Assembly (NCBI GenBank): GCA_963820795.1
Contig: CAWGBJ010000017.1
Span: 171,126-235,125, forward strand
Reading direction: 5' to 3'
Source: Roseiarcus sp963820795
GTDB lineage: Bacteria > Pseudomonadota > Alphaproteobacteria > Rhizobiales > Beijerinckiaceae
DNA: 64,000 bases
The notes under the pieces were generated by a model. It made no database searches. It saw only the letters and a program-made list of their open reading frames with translations, and had not been told where the DNA came from. Made by a program: the position numbers and the translations under genes. Positions 26,121 through 34,674 of the stretch are shown piece by piece. How positions within the stretch are numbered: the first letter of the stretch is position 1; each line of letters opens with the position of its first letter.

Positions 26121-27068
26121 GTGCTCGGCAAGATGAAAGTTTTGGCCGGCAATTCCAATCGGCCGCTCGCCGAGGCGATCGCCGCCTATCTCGGCGAGCC
26201 CTTGACTGGCTGCCACGTCCGCCGCTTCGCCGACCTGGAGATTTTCGTCGAGATCCTCGAGAACGTGCGCGGACGAGATGCCTTCATCATCCAGTCGACC
26301 TCCTATCCGGCGAACGACAACCTGATGGAGCTCCTGATCATGATCGACGCGTTGCGGCGCGCCTCGGCCCATCGCATCACCGCGGTCCTCCCCTATTTCG
26401 GCTACGCCCGGCAGGACAGGAAAGCCGGCTCGCGCTCGCCCATCTCGGCCAAGCTCGTCGCCAATCTCATCACCCGCGCCGGCGCCGACCGGGTGCTGAC
26501 CGTCGATCTGCACGCCGGCCAGATCCAGGGGTTCTTCGACATTCCGACCGACAACCTGTTCGCCGCGCCGACCATGGTGCGCGACATCCAGTCGCGCAAC
26601 GGCGGCGGCAAGAACGTGATGGTCGTCTCGCCCGACGTCGGCGGCGTGGTTCGGGCGCGGGCGCTCGCCAAGCGCCTGGACGCTCCGCTGGCTATCGTCG
26701 ACAAACGGCGCGAGCGCGCGGGCGAATCGGAAGTGATGAACATCATTGGCGACGTCGCTGGCCGCAACTGCGTGCTGCTCGACGACATCGTCGATTCGGG
26801 CGGCACGCTCTGCAACGCCGCCGACGCGCTGTTCGACGCCGGCGCCGCGAGCGTTTCGGCCTATATCACCCACGGCGTCCTGTCCGGGGGCGCGGTCGCC
26901 CGCGTCGCCGCCTCGAAACTGACCGAACTCGTGCTGACCGACACGATTGCGCCAACCGAGGCCGTCCGGGTCGCCCGCAACATCCGCGTCATCTCGATCG
27001 CGCCGCTGATCGGCGAGGCGATCGCCCGCATCGCCAAGGAAGAAAGCGTTTCCTCCTTGTTCAACTGA
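26121..27068 (+). CDS. prs: Ribose-phosphate pyrophosphokinase
   Basis: 315 residues. It makes PRPP from ribose-5-phosphate and ATP for nucleotide, His and Trp synthesis. The flexible loop YARQDRKAGSRSPISAK, the DLHAGQIQGFFD segment and the PRPP-binding loop VLLDDIVDSGGTL are all present. GTG 26121 has TGGAGAAG five bases upstream; ATG 26133 (MKVLAGNSN) matches the usual N-terminus of homologues and is a possible alternative. Confidence 0.95.
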   Translation: MLGKMKVLAGNSNRPLAEAIAAYLGEPLTGCHVRRFADLEIFVEILENVRGRDAFIIQSTSYPANDNLMELLIMIDALRRASAHRITAVLPYFGYARQDRKAGSRSPISAKLVANLITRAGADRVLTVDLHAGQIQGFFDIPTDNLFAAPTMVRDIQSRNGGGKNVMVVSPDVGGVVRARALAKRLDAPLAIVDKRRERAGESEVMNIIGDVAGRNCVLLDDIVDSGGTLCNAADALFDAGAASVSAYITHGVLSGGAVARVAASKLTELVLTDTIAPTEAVRVARNIRVISIAPLIGEAIARIAKEESVSSLFN

Positions 27069-27280
27069 CGATGCGTAAGCCACGGCTCGCGGGTCTTGTC
27101 CTACGGCGCGAGAATTCCGGCGGCAAACCACGCTCTCGGCTTGCCCTCACGGAATCCGGCGCATAGTGTCGAGGCGTTAGTCGGTTAAGCAGTCCAACCG
27201 GCTCCGGCGTCGATCGGTCGAGACGAAGTCCTTGAGGGAAGGACGGAATGCTCGAGAGCTCCGGAGTCGTCGGACTTAGT

Positions 27281-27296
27281 TTGACCGTCTGGTCAG
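27281..27296. promoter_or_regulatory. RutR-like operator upstream of the nucleoside importer
   Basis: TTGACCGTCTGGTCAG matches the RutR consensus TTGACCANNTGGTCAA at every defined position except two (G for A at positions 7 and 16). It is a near-perfect dyad (TGACC/GGTCA) 40 bases before the start of the binding-protein gene. RutR is a TetR-family regulator that senses uracil. The site fits a pyrimidine/nucleoside uptake operon. Confidence 0.6.
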
Positions 27297-27335
27297 GTTT
27301 TGAGTTCGGCGCGCGCCGTCACCCGGAGGTCTAGT

Positions 27336-28340
27336 ATGTTCGGTCGCAAATCCACTCTGCTCGCGAGCGTTTTCGCGTGCAGTCTCGTTTCCGCCGCCTA
27401 TGCGGCCGACGTCAAGCCCGCCGTCGTCTACGACCTTGGCGGCAAGTTCGACAAGTCGTTCAATGAAGGCGTCTTCCATGGCGCCGAGAAATTCACCAAG
27501 GACACCGGCATCCCCTTCCGCGACCTCGAGATCCAGAACGACGCCCAGCGCGAGCAGGTGCTGCGCAAATTCGCCAAGGACGGCTATTCGCCGATCATGA
27601 CCGTCGGCTTCGCCTGGGCCACGGCGCTCGGCAAGATCGCCGACGAGTTCCCCAACACCAAGTTCGCCATCATCGACACTACGGTCGACAAGCCCAACGT
27701 GCAGTCGATCCGCTTCAAAGAGCACGAGGGCTCCTTCGTCGTCGGGGTGATCGCCGCCGACACATCGAAGACCAGCAAGGTTGGTTTCGTCGGCGGCATG
27801 GACATCCCGCTGATCTCGAAGTTCCAATGCGGCTACGAACAGGGCGTCAAATACGCGAGCGGCGGCAAGGACGAAGTGTTTGCCAACATGACCGGCACTA
27901 CCCCTGCTGCCTGGAATGATCCGGTCAAGGGGGGCGAACTCGCCAAGTCGCAGATGGACCGCGGCGCCGACATCGTCTACGCCGCCGCCGGCGCAACCGG
28001 ACAGGGCGTGCTCAAGGCGGCGGCCGACGCCGGCAAGTTCGGCATTGGCGTCGACTCGAACCAGAACGGCCTGTTCCCTGGCCACGTGCTGACGTCGATG
28101 CTGAAGCACGTCGACGTCGCGACCTACAAGTCGTTCATGGACGCCAAGAACGGCGCCTGGAAGGCTGGAGAGGAGTATCTCGGTCTGAAGGAAGGCGGCG
28201 TCGACTATGCGGTCGACGACAACAACAAGAATATTCTCACCGCGGCCGTCAAGGCGAAGGCCGACCAGGCGAAGGCGGACATCATCTCGGGCAAGATCCA
28301 GGTGCACGACTACATGACTGACAACAAGTGCCCGATGTGA
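27336..28340 (+). CDS. BMP family nucleoside ABC transporter substrate-binding protein
   Basis: 334 residues from ATG 27336 with CGGAGGT upstream. A signal peptide (STLLASVFACSLVSAAYAA) precedes a BMP/Med fold: VYDLGGKFDKSFNEG, the GFAWATALGKIADEFPN segment and GVDSNQNGLFPG. BMP-type receptors feed nucleosides such as uridine, adenosine or xanthosine to the YufOPQ-type transporter encoded next. Longer in-frame starts lack a signal peptide. Two hairpins follow the stop. Confidence 0.92.
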   Translation: MFGRKSTLLASVFACSLVSAAYAADVKPAVVYDLGGKFDKSFNEGVFHGAEKFTKDTGIPFRDLEIQNDAQREQVLRKFAKDGYSPIMTVGFAWATALGKIADEFPNTKFAIIDTTVDKPNVQSIRFKEHEGSFVVGVIAADTSKTSKVGFVGGMDIPLISKFQCGYEQGVKYASGGKDEVFANMTGTTPAAWNDPVKGGELAKSQMDRGADIVYAAAGATGQGVLKAAADAGKFGIGVDSNQNGLFPGHVLTSMLKHVDVATYKSFMDAKNGAWKAGEEYLGLKEGGVDYAVDDNNKNILTAAVKAKADQAKADIISGKIQVHDYMTDNKCPM

Positions 28341-28345
28341 GAGAC

Positions 28346-28362
28346 GCGATGCCTCGCATCGC
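28346..28362 (+). terminator. Hairpin after the binding-protein gene
   Basis: Perfect 7-base arms GCGATGC and GCATCGC around a 3-base loop, six bases after the stop. A hairpin in this place commonly protects the binding-protein mRNA or attenuates transcription of the transporter genes. Confidence 0.5.
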
Positions 28363-28416
28363 TGTCAAATGACGGCCTTTAGAAAGAGAACGAGCCTGAG
28401 TCTCTCGCGCTGAGGG

Positions 28417-28434
28417 GCGCCGCGTCAGCGGCGC
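28417..28434 (+). terminator. Second GC-rich hairpin before the ATPase gene
   Basis: Perfect 7-base arms GCGCCGC and GCGGCGC with a 4-base loop. No U-tract follows, so it is more likely an mRNA-processing or attenuating structure than a full terminator. Confidence 0.45.
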
Positions 28435-28458
28435 GTAGGGTACGCGAGGGGCCAGCGA

Positions 28459-30027
28459 ATGCTTAACTCTCGGGGGAAGGGCGTGACCACCGAGGCCGGC
28501 AAGGCCCCTCCAGCGATCGAGCTGATCGGCATCGACAAGAGCTTCGGTCCGGTTCACGCCAACCGCAACGTCAACCTCGTCGTCGAGCGCGGGGTCATCC
28601 ACGGCATCGTCGGCGAGAATGGCGCCGGCAAGTCGACGCTGATGTCGATCCTCTACGGCTTCTACGAGGCCGACGCCGGCGAGATCCGCGTCAACGGCAA
28701 GGCGGTGCGCATCCGCTCCCCGCGCGAGGCGATCAGCCACGGCATCGGCATGGTGCATCAGCACTTCATGCTGGTGCCGCCTTTGAGCGTGCTCGAGAAC
28801 GTGATGCTCGGGGCCGAGGGCGGCCCGCTGCTCGCCGGCGGCGCGCGCGCGATCCGCAAGCGCCTGGCAGTGCTTGGCAAGGAATACGGTCTCGAAGTTA
28901 ATCCGGACGCGATCGTCGGCGAATTGTCCGTCGGCCTGCAACAGCGCGTCGAAATCCTCAAGGCGCTCGTGCGCGGCGCGGAAATCCTGGTGCTCGACGA
29001 GCCGACCGCGGTTCTGACCCCGGCCGAAGCCGACCAGCTTTTCGAGATGCTGCGGGTGCTCAAGAGCCAGCACAAGACGATCATCTTCATCACGCACAAG
29101 CTGCGCGAGATCATGAGCCTGACCGACCGCGTCTCGGTGATGCGGCGCGGCGAAATGGTCGCGACCGTCGACACCGCCCGGACCTCGCCGGCCGAGCTCG
29201 CCGACGCCATGGTCGGGCGCAAGGTCATTCTCAAGATCGACAAGGGCGAGGCGCATCCGGGCCGCGTGGCGCTGGAGGTCAAGAACCTCGTCGTACGCGA
29301 CGACCGGGGCGTCGTGCGCGTGGACGGCGTCTCCTTCGTCCTGAGGGAGGGCGAAATCCTCGGCATCGCGGGCGTCGCCGGCAACGGCCAGTCCGAGCTC
29401 CTCGAGGCGCTCGCCGGAATCCGTGCCTTGAGCGGCGGCGGCATTTTGATCGACGGCGAGCCGCTTCCTGCACCGGAGCACAATCCGCACGACGAGCGCC
29501 TGATCGGCATCGGCCATGTGCCGGAAGACCGCCACCGCGTCGGCCTCGTCATGCCGTTCGAGGCCTGCGAAAGCGCGATGCTCGGATTTCACTACGAGCG
29601 GGTCTACGGCACGGGTCTCTTCTATGACCGCGGCGCCATTATCGCTGACGCGGAGAAGAAGATGGAGGCCTTCGACGTCCGGCCGCGCGCCCCGCTGCTC
29701 AAGACCGCCAATTTCTCCGGCGGCAACCAGCAGAAGCTCGTGCTGGCGCGCGAGATCGAACGCAATCCGAAGATCCTTCTGGTCGGCCAGCCGACGCGCG
29801 GCGTCGACATCGGCGCGATCGAGTTCATCCACAAGCGCATCGTCGCTCAGCGCGACGCCGGCAAGGCCCTCCTGCTCGTCTCGGTCGAGCTCGACGAGAT
29901 CTTCGCCCTCTCCGACCGCATCATCGTGCTCTGCGGCGGTCGGATTACCGGCGAAAGACGGCCCGAGGAGACGAACGCCCAGGACCTCGGCCTCCTGATG
30001 GCGGGCGTCAGCGAGCGCGCCGCATGA
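28459..30027 (+). CDS. Nucleoside ABC transporter ATP-binding protein (two ABC domains)
   Basis: 522 residues with two fused nucleotide-binding domains. The first has a standard Walker A (GENGAGKST), signature LSVGLQQRVEI and Walker B LVLDEPTAV. The second has a degenerate Walker A (GVAGNGQSE) but a good signature FSGGNQQKLVLAREI, as in RbsA/YufO-type proteins. It energises nucleoside import with the two permeases that follow. Its stop overlaps the next start by four bases. Confidence 0.93.
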   Translation: MLNSRGKGVTTEAGKAPPAIELIGIDKSFGPVHANRNVNLVVERGVIHGIVGENGAGKSTLMSILYGFYEADAGEIRVNGKAVRIRSPREAISHGIGMVHQHFMLVPPLSVLENVMLGAEGGPLLAGGARAIRKRLAVLGKEYGLEVNPDAIVGELSVGLQQRVEILKALVRGAEILVLDEPTAVLTPAEADQLFEMLRVLKSQHKTIIFITHKLREIMSLTDRVSVMRRGEMVATVDTARTSPAELADAMVGRKVILKIDKGEAHPGRVALEVKNLVVRDDRGVVRVDGVSFVLREGEILGIAGVAGNGQSELLEALAGIRALSGGGILIDGEPLPAPEHNPHDERLIGIGHVPEDRHRVGLVMPFEACESAMLGFHYERVYGTGLFYDRGAIIADAEKKMEAFDVRPRAPLLKTANFSGGNQQKLVLAREIERNPKILLVGQPTRGVDIGAIEFIHKRIVAQRDAGKALLLVSVELDEIFALSDRIIVLCGGRITGERRPEETNAQDLGLLMAGVSERAA

Positions 30028-31133
30028 GCGCCCCGCTCAAGCCTCTGCCGACCTGGGCCGACGTCGCGCTGATCCCGCTGGTCAACGTCGCCGCCGCCTT
30101 TGTCATATCCGGTTTCGTCGTGTTGGCGATCGGCGAGAATCCGCTCGAGGCGGTGCAGATCCTCATCACCGGCGCGCTCGGCGATCTCGAAGGCATCGGC
30201 TTCACGCTCTATTACGCGACGAGTTTCATTTTCACCGGGCTCGCGGTCGCGATCTGCTTTCACGCCGGCCTCTTCAATATCGGCGTCGAAGGGCAGGCCT
30301 ACATCGCGGGCCTCGGCGCCGCGCTCGTCGCCCTCCATCTCGGCTTCCTGCCAGGCTACACTCTCGTCTTCGCCGCGATCCTCGGCGCCGCCCTGTTCGG
30401 CGCCGCATTCGCCGCCATTCCCGGCTACCTGCAGGCCTACCGCGACAGCCACATCGTCATCACGACGATCATGTTCAACTACATCGCCTCCGCCATCATG
30501 GGCTACCTGCTGGTCGACGTCCTGCGCGTCCCCGGCCAGATGAATGCGGAGACCCCCCCGTTCCCCTGGAATGGCCGGGTTCCCCAGTTTCACGAGATCC
30601 TCGCCCAGTTCGGCGTTCATTGGCCGGTCACGCCGTTCAACCTGTCGTTTCTTCTGGCCCTGGCGGCGGCGCTCGCCGTCTGGCTTATCGTCTGGCGCAC
30701 GCGCCTCGGCTACGAGATCCGGACCGTCGGGGCCAATCCAACCGCGGCGATCTACGGCGGCATTTCGCCGGCGCGCATCACCATCGTGACTACGCTCCTC
30801 TCGGGCGCCCTGGCCGGCGGCCTGGCGGTCAATGTGATCCTCGGCGAAGAGCACCGGCTCATCCTCGAATATACCGCAGGCTTCGGCTTCGTCGGCATTG
30901 CGGTGGCGCTGATGGGCCGTGCACATCCGGTCGGCATCATTCTGGCGGCGATCCTGTTCGGCGTACTCTACCAGGGGGGCGCCGAGCTCGCTTTCGAGAA
31001 GCCGAAGATCAGCCGCGACATGATCGTCGTCATCCAGGGTCTCGTCGTGCTGTTCGCCGGCGCGCTCGAGCACATGTTCCGCCGTCCCGTCGCGACATTG
31101 CTGGCGCGGCGCACCGCCCAGCCGCCGATCTAG
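30024..31133 (+). CDS. Nucleoside ABC transporter permease 1 (YufP-like)
   Basis: 369 residues, about nine membrane helices, overlapping the ATPase gene by ATGA. ICFHAGLFNIGVEGQAYIAG is the conserved segment of the BMP-associated permeases, and RTVGANPTAAIYGGIS is the loop that contacts the ATPase. It forms half of the channel. Confidence 0.92.
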   Translation: MSAPLKPLPTWADVALIPLVNVAAAFVISGFVVLAIGENPLEAVQILITGALGDLEGIGFTLYYATSFIFTGLAVAICFHAGLFNIGVEGQAYIAGLGAALVALHLGFLPGYTLVFAAILGAALFGAAFAAIPGYLQAYRDSHIVITTIMFNYIASAIMGYLLVDVLRVPGQMNAETPPFPWNGRVPQFHEILAQFGVHWPVTPFNLSFLLALAAALAVWLIVWRTRLGYEIRTVGANPTAAIYGGISPARITIVTTLLSGALAGGLAVNVILGEEHRLILEYTAGFGFVGIAVALMGRAHPVGIILAAILFGVLYQGGAELAFEKPKISRDMIVVIQGLVVLFAGALEHMFRRPVATLLARRTAQPPI

Positions 31134-31144
31134 AGGCGAGGCCG

Positions 31145-32116
31145 ATGGGCTGGTTCGAATCGTTCATCGTCGTCTTCGCCTCCGGAATTCGGCTCGCGGT
31201 TCCACTCATCCTCGCCTGCCTCGCCGGCCTCTGGTCGGAACGCTCCGGCGTCGTCGACATCGGCCTCGAGGGCAAGATTCTGGTCGGCGCCTTCGCCTCC
31301 GCCGCGGCCGCGACCTTCACCGGCAGCGTCTGGCTCGGCGTCGCCGCCGGCGTCGCTGCAACCATTGTCGTTTCGCTCGTGCATGGCTATGCCTCGATCG
31401 ACCAGCGCGCCAACCAGATCGTCTCAGGCACGGCGATCAACATGGTCGCCGACGGCCTGACTGCGCTCGTCGGCAACGCCATCTGGTCGCAGGGCGGGCG
31501 CACGCCGGAATTGCCGTCCTCCGCCCAGTTCGGCGCTATTCAACTGCCGTTCGTCCATCAGATCGGCGCCATTCCTGTCGTCGGCCCGATCTATCAGCAT
31601 CTCATCTCCGGTCACGACCTCATCACCTATCTCGCCTTTTTGATCGTGCCGCTGACCTACTGGGCGCTGTACAGCACCCGCTTCGGCTTGCGACTGAGAG
31701 CGGTCGGCGAGAATCCGGCCGCCGTCGACACCGCCGGCATCTCGGTCCGCGCGTTGCGCTACAGCGCGGTCGTCATCTGCGGCGTGCTGGTCGGGCTGGC
31801 GGGGGTCTATCTGGTGCTGTCCGAGGAGGCTTATTTCCAGCCGCATATGAGCGCTGGCAGAGGTTTCATCGCTCTCGCCGCGCTCGTTTTCGCCAAATGG
31901 CGGCCGTGGCCGGCGCTCGCGACCTGTCTTCTGTTCGGCCTTCTCGACGCCGTCGCGATCCGCCTGCAGGGCGTCGAACTGCCTGTCATCGGCCCCGTGC
32001 CGGTTCAGGCGATCGAGGCGCTGCCCTACATTCTGACAGTCGTGCTGCTCGCCGGGTTCATCGGCAAGGCGATCCCGCCGCGGGCCTCGGGAATCCCTTA
32101 TGTCAAAGAGCGATGA
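31145..32116 (+). CDS. Nucleoside ABC transporter permease 2 (YufQ-like)
   Basis: 323 residues from ATG 31145, with GAGGCGAG upstream and 11 bases after the first permease. The N-terminal RLAVPLILACLAGLWSERSG and VVDIGLEGKILVGAF segments, and RAVGENPAAVDTAGISVR before the last helices, are typical of the second permease in BMP-type importers. It overlaps the cytidine deaminase gene by 17 bases. Confidence 0.92.
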   Translation: MGWFESFIVVFASGIRLAVPLILACLAGLWSERSGVVDIGLEGKILVGAFASAAAATFTGSVWLGVAAGVAATIVVSLVHGYASIDQRANQIVSGTAINMVADGLTALVGNAIWSQGGRTPELPSSAQFGAIQLPFVHQIGAIPVVGPIYQHLISGHDLITYLAFLIVPLTYWALYSTRFGLRLRAVGENPAAVDTAGISVRALRYSAVVICGVLVGLAGVYLVLSEEAYFQPHMSAGRGFIALAALVFAKWRPWPALATCLLFGLLDAVAIRLQGVELPVIGPVPVQAIEALPYILTVVLLAGFIGKAIPPRASGIPYVKER

Positions 32117-32513
32117 GCCGCTCGCGGCCCTGTTCGCCGCGGCGAGGGCGGCGCAGACGAACGCCTACGCGCCCTACTCGCAGTTTCGCGTCGGCGCGGC
32201 GCTCAGAACCCCGGGCGGCGCGATCTTTTCGGGCGGCAACGTCGAGAACGCCGCCTACCCGGAGGGCGTCTGCGCCGAGACGAGCGCTATTTCCGCCATG
32301 GCGCAGGCCGGCGAGCGCCGGATCGCCGAGATCTGCGTCATTGGCGACGGTGAGGCGCTCTGCACCCCCTGCGGCGGCTGTCGCCAGCGCATCCGCGAAT
32401 TCGCCGACGCAGAGACCCTGGTCCATGTCGCCGACCCGGCTGGGGTGCGCAGGACCTTCCGGTTGCCCGAGTTGTTGCCGGAGTCCTTCGGCCCGGGCCA
32501 TCTTCCCGCATGA
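32100..32513 (+). CDS. cdd: Cytidine deaminase
   Basis: 137 residues, homotetrameric-type length. The zinc site is intact: CAETSA (Cys-Ala-Glu, the Glu being catalytic) and PCGGCRQ. YAPYSQFRVGAAL is the usual substrate-binding N-terminal segment. It converts cytidine or deoxycytidine to the uridine form. Its overlap with the permease gene indicates that the importer brings in pyrimidine nucleosides for salvage. Confidence 0.93.
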   Translation: MSKSDEPLAALFAAARAAQTNAYAPYSQFRVGAALRTPGGAIFSGGNVENAAYPEGVCAETSAISAMAQAGERRIAEICVIGDGEALCTPCGGCRQRIREFADAETLVHVADPAGVRRTFRLPELLPESFGPGHLPA

Positions 32514-33139
32514 CCCCCGAGCGAGACGACGGCCGGCGGCCTTTGCAGAACCGGGTCGATCCGTTCGGTGAACTCCACGCCGTGGCCGAGCGCGGCGCAA
32601 TGATGGGCAACCGCGGCGGCCGCATCCATCGCGACGACCGGACGCTCGGCTCGCGAAGGTGGGCGTCGAAACGCTGGCTCGTCTGCCGCTGCGACTTCAG
32701 GGGCCGGAGACGCGATGTCTGGGGCCGCTTCTACACCGAACTCTTCTTTCTCGACGAGCCGACCGCGCTGGCGGCGGGACACCGTCCCTGTTTCGAATGC
32801 CGGCGCGCCGCGGCGAAGGCCTTTCAAGCGGCGTTTCCGGGCGCGCCCGGCGGAGCGGATGCGATTGACGATGTCCTGCACCGCGAGCGGCTGGCCGCTG
32901 GCGGCGGGCGCCTGTGGCGGGCGCGGCTAGGCGCGCTGCCGGACGGAACGATGATCCTCTGGGAAGGCCGCGCCCACGCGTTGAAGGCAGGACAGGCTGA
33001 GCCGTGGAGTTTTGCCGGCTATGGCGCGCCGTTCGCGCCCGTTCGCGCCGCCGAGGTCGAGGTTCTGACGCCCCCTTCGACCGTCGCAGCGCTGGCGTCC
33101 GGCTATCGCCCGGAATGGCCGCGGACGGTTGCGGCTTGA
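32510..33139 (+). CDS. Conserved protein of unknown function with CxxC motif
   Basis: 209 residues, overlapping the cytidine deaminase stop by ATGA. The N-terminal region GNRGGRIHRDDRTLGSRRW is basic, WLVCRCDFRGRRRDVWGRFY and TALAAGHRPCFECRRAAAKA follow, and the last half is plain alpha/beta. The CFEC pair and the earlier CRC could form a zinc site. I recognise it as a conserved alphaproteobacterial hypothetical but not its function. Operon position suggests a link to nucleoside metabolism, which is weak evidence. Confidence 0.7.
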   Translation: MTPERDDGRRPLQNRVDPFGELHAVAERGAMMGNRGGRIHRDDRTLGSRRWASKRWLVCRCDFRGRRRDVWGRFYTELFFLDEPTALAAGHRPCFECRRAAAKAFQAAFPGAPGGADAIDDVLHRERLAAGGGRLWRARLGALPDGTMILWEGRAHALKAGQAEPWSFAGYGAPFAPVRAAEVEVLTPPSTVAALASGYRPEWPRTVAA

Positions 33140-33192
33140 CGCGGGGCGCTCGTCCGCTGAGATTGCCTCGGCGACATTCGGGGAGGACAATC

Positions 33193-33564
33193 ATGCTGCG
33201 AGCGCTCGTGATCGCCGCCGTTCTGGCGACCGCGGCCTCGGCGACGATCGCTGGGGACGTCAAGGGCGAATGGCGCCGCGAGGATGGCAAGGCGAAGGTG
33301 CGCTTTGCGAACTGCGGCAGCGGCGCCCTCTGCGGCTCGATCTCGTGGCTGCGCGACCCGAACGACCCGGGCAAGGTCGGCCAGCAGGTGTTCTTCGACA
33401 TGAAGCCGCGCGACGAAAATTCCTGGACCGGCTCGGCCTTCAACCCAGAAGACGGCAAAACCTATAGCGGCAAGATGACCCTATCGGGCGAACGGCTCGT
33501 TACCGCCGGCTGCGTTTTCGGCGGCCTCATCTGCAAGTCCATGTCCTGGACTCGGGCGCGGTGA
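33193..33564 (+). CDS. DUF2147 family exported protein
   Basis: 123 residues from ATG 33193 with GGGAGG upstream. A signal peptide (RALVIAAVLATAASATIAG) precedes a small beta-barrel-like domain: DVKGEWRREDGKAKVRFANC, WLRDPNDPGK, GKTYSGKMTL and LICKSMSWTR. The Cys residues are probably disulfide-linked in the periplasm. The family function is unknown. Confidence 0.82.
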   Translation: MLRALVIAAVLATAASATIAGDVKGEWRREDGKAKVRFANCGSGALCGSISWLRDPNDPGKVGQQVFFDMKPRDENSWTGSAFNPEDGKTYSGKMTLSGERLVTAGCVFGGLICKSMSWTRAR

Positions 33565-33753
33565 GGCGCATTGGGCTAATTTTGTCGGTGAGCGGGCGCT
33601 GTCCGGCGGCTCCGGGTTAACGCGCCGTTAAATCCTGCGGCTTAATTCTCGCTTAACTTTGCGTTGCCGCTCAGCCGTGCTGGAGCCGCGCTCAATCGAG
33701 GCCCGGCGAAGTCGGATCCGTCGGCCGAGGCCACTCAAAGTTGGCGAGGGCGA

Positions 33754-34674
33754 ATGAAGCATGTCGCGGTGCTGATGGGCGGCTGGTCGGCGGAGCGCCC
33801 GGTTTCGCTCAGTTCCGGCCGCGGCTGCGCCGACGCGCTCGAGACCATGGGCTATCGGGTGACCCGCATCGACGTCGACCGGTCGATAGCCGACACGCTC
33901 GCCCGCCTCAGGCCGGACGTCGCCTTCAACGCCCTGCACGGGCGCGTCGGCGAGGACGGCACGATCCAGGGCGTGCTCGAGATCCTGCGCATCCCCTACA
34001 CCCACTCCGGCGTGCTCGCTTCGGCGCTGGCCGCGCAAAAGGACCTAGCCAAACTCGTGCTCGCCGCCGCCGGCGTTCCGGTTCCCCACGGCGTCACGAT
34101 TGATCGCCATGAGGCCGCGCATCGTCATGCGCTGGAGCCGCCCTATGTGCTCAAGCCCATCAACGAAGGTTCTTCCCTGGGCGTCATCATCGTCAAGCAG
34201 GACCGCGCCCATCCCCCGCAGGAAGTTGGGCGCGACGACTGGCCCTACGGCGACATGATTCTCGCCGAGCAATTCGTCGACGGCATGGAGCTGACCTGCG
34301 CGGCCATGGGCGATCGCGTGCTCGGGGTGATCGAAATCCAGCCGGTTTCCGAAGCGTTCTACGGATACGAGGCAAAATACGCCAAAGGCGGCTCGAGACA
34401 TATTCTCCCGGCAAATATTAAACCAAATATTTACCACAAGGTCCAAGACTTGACTCTCAAGGCGCATCGGGCGCTCGGCTGCCGCGGCGTGAGTCGGGCC
34501 GACTTCCGATTCGACGACACCAAGGGCGAAGAGGGCGAGCTCGTGTGCCTCGAAGTCAACACGCAGCCCGGCATGACCGAAACCTCGCTGGTGCCAGACA
34601 TGGCGGCCCATGCGGGCCTGTCGTTCGGCGAACTCGTCGCCTGGATGGTGGAGGACGCCTCGTGCGATCGCTGA
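33754..34674 (+). CDS. ddl: D-alanine--D-alanine ligase
   Basis: 306 residues from ATG 33754. An ATP-grasp ligase joining two D-Ala for peptidoglycan. VAVLMGGWSAERPVSLSSG, the NALHGRVGEDGTIQG segment, the ATP-binding PYVLKPINEGSSLGV and the metal-binding EVNTQPGMTETSLVP are all in place. It heads a ddl-ftsQ-ftsA-ftsZ cluster and overlaps ftsQ by 13 bases. Confidence 0.95.
   Translation: MKHVAVLMGGWSAERPVSLSSGRGCADALETMGYRVTRIDVDRSIADTLARLRPDVAFNALHGRVGEDGTIQGVLEILRIPYTHSGVLASALAAQKDLAKLVLAAAGVPVPHGVTIDRHEAAHRHALEPPYVLKPINEGSSLGVIIVKQDRAHPPQEVGRDDWPYGDMILAEQFVDGMELTCAAMGDRVLGVIEIQPVSEAFYGYEAKYAKGGSRHILPANIKPNIYHKVQDLTLKAHRALGCRGVSRADFRFDDTKGEEGELVCLEVNTQPGMTETSLVPDMAAHAGLSFGELVAWMVEDASCDR

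Noticed and set aside
28417..28434. A riboswitch in the BMP-ATPase gap
   Set aside because: Only two simple hairpins are visible; there is no conserved aptamer core, so hairpin attenuation is the more modest reading.
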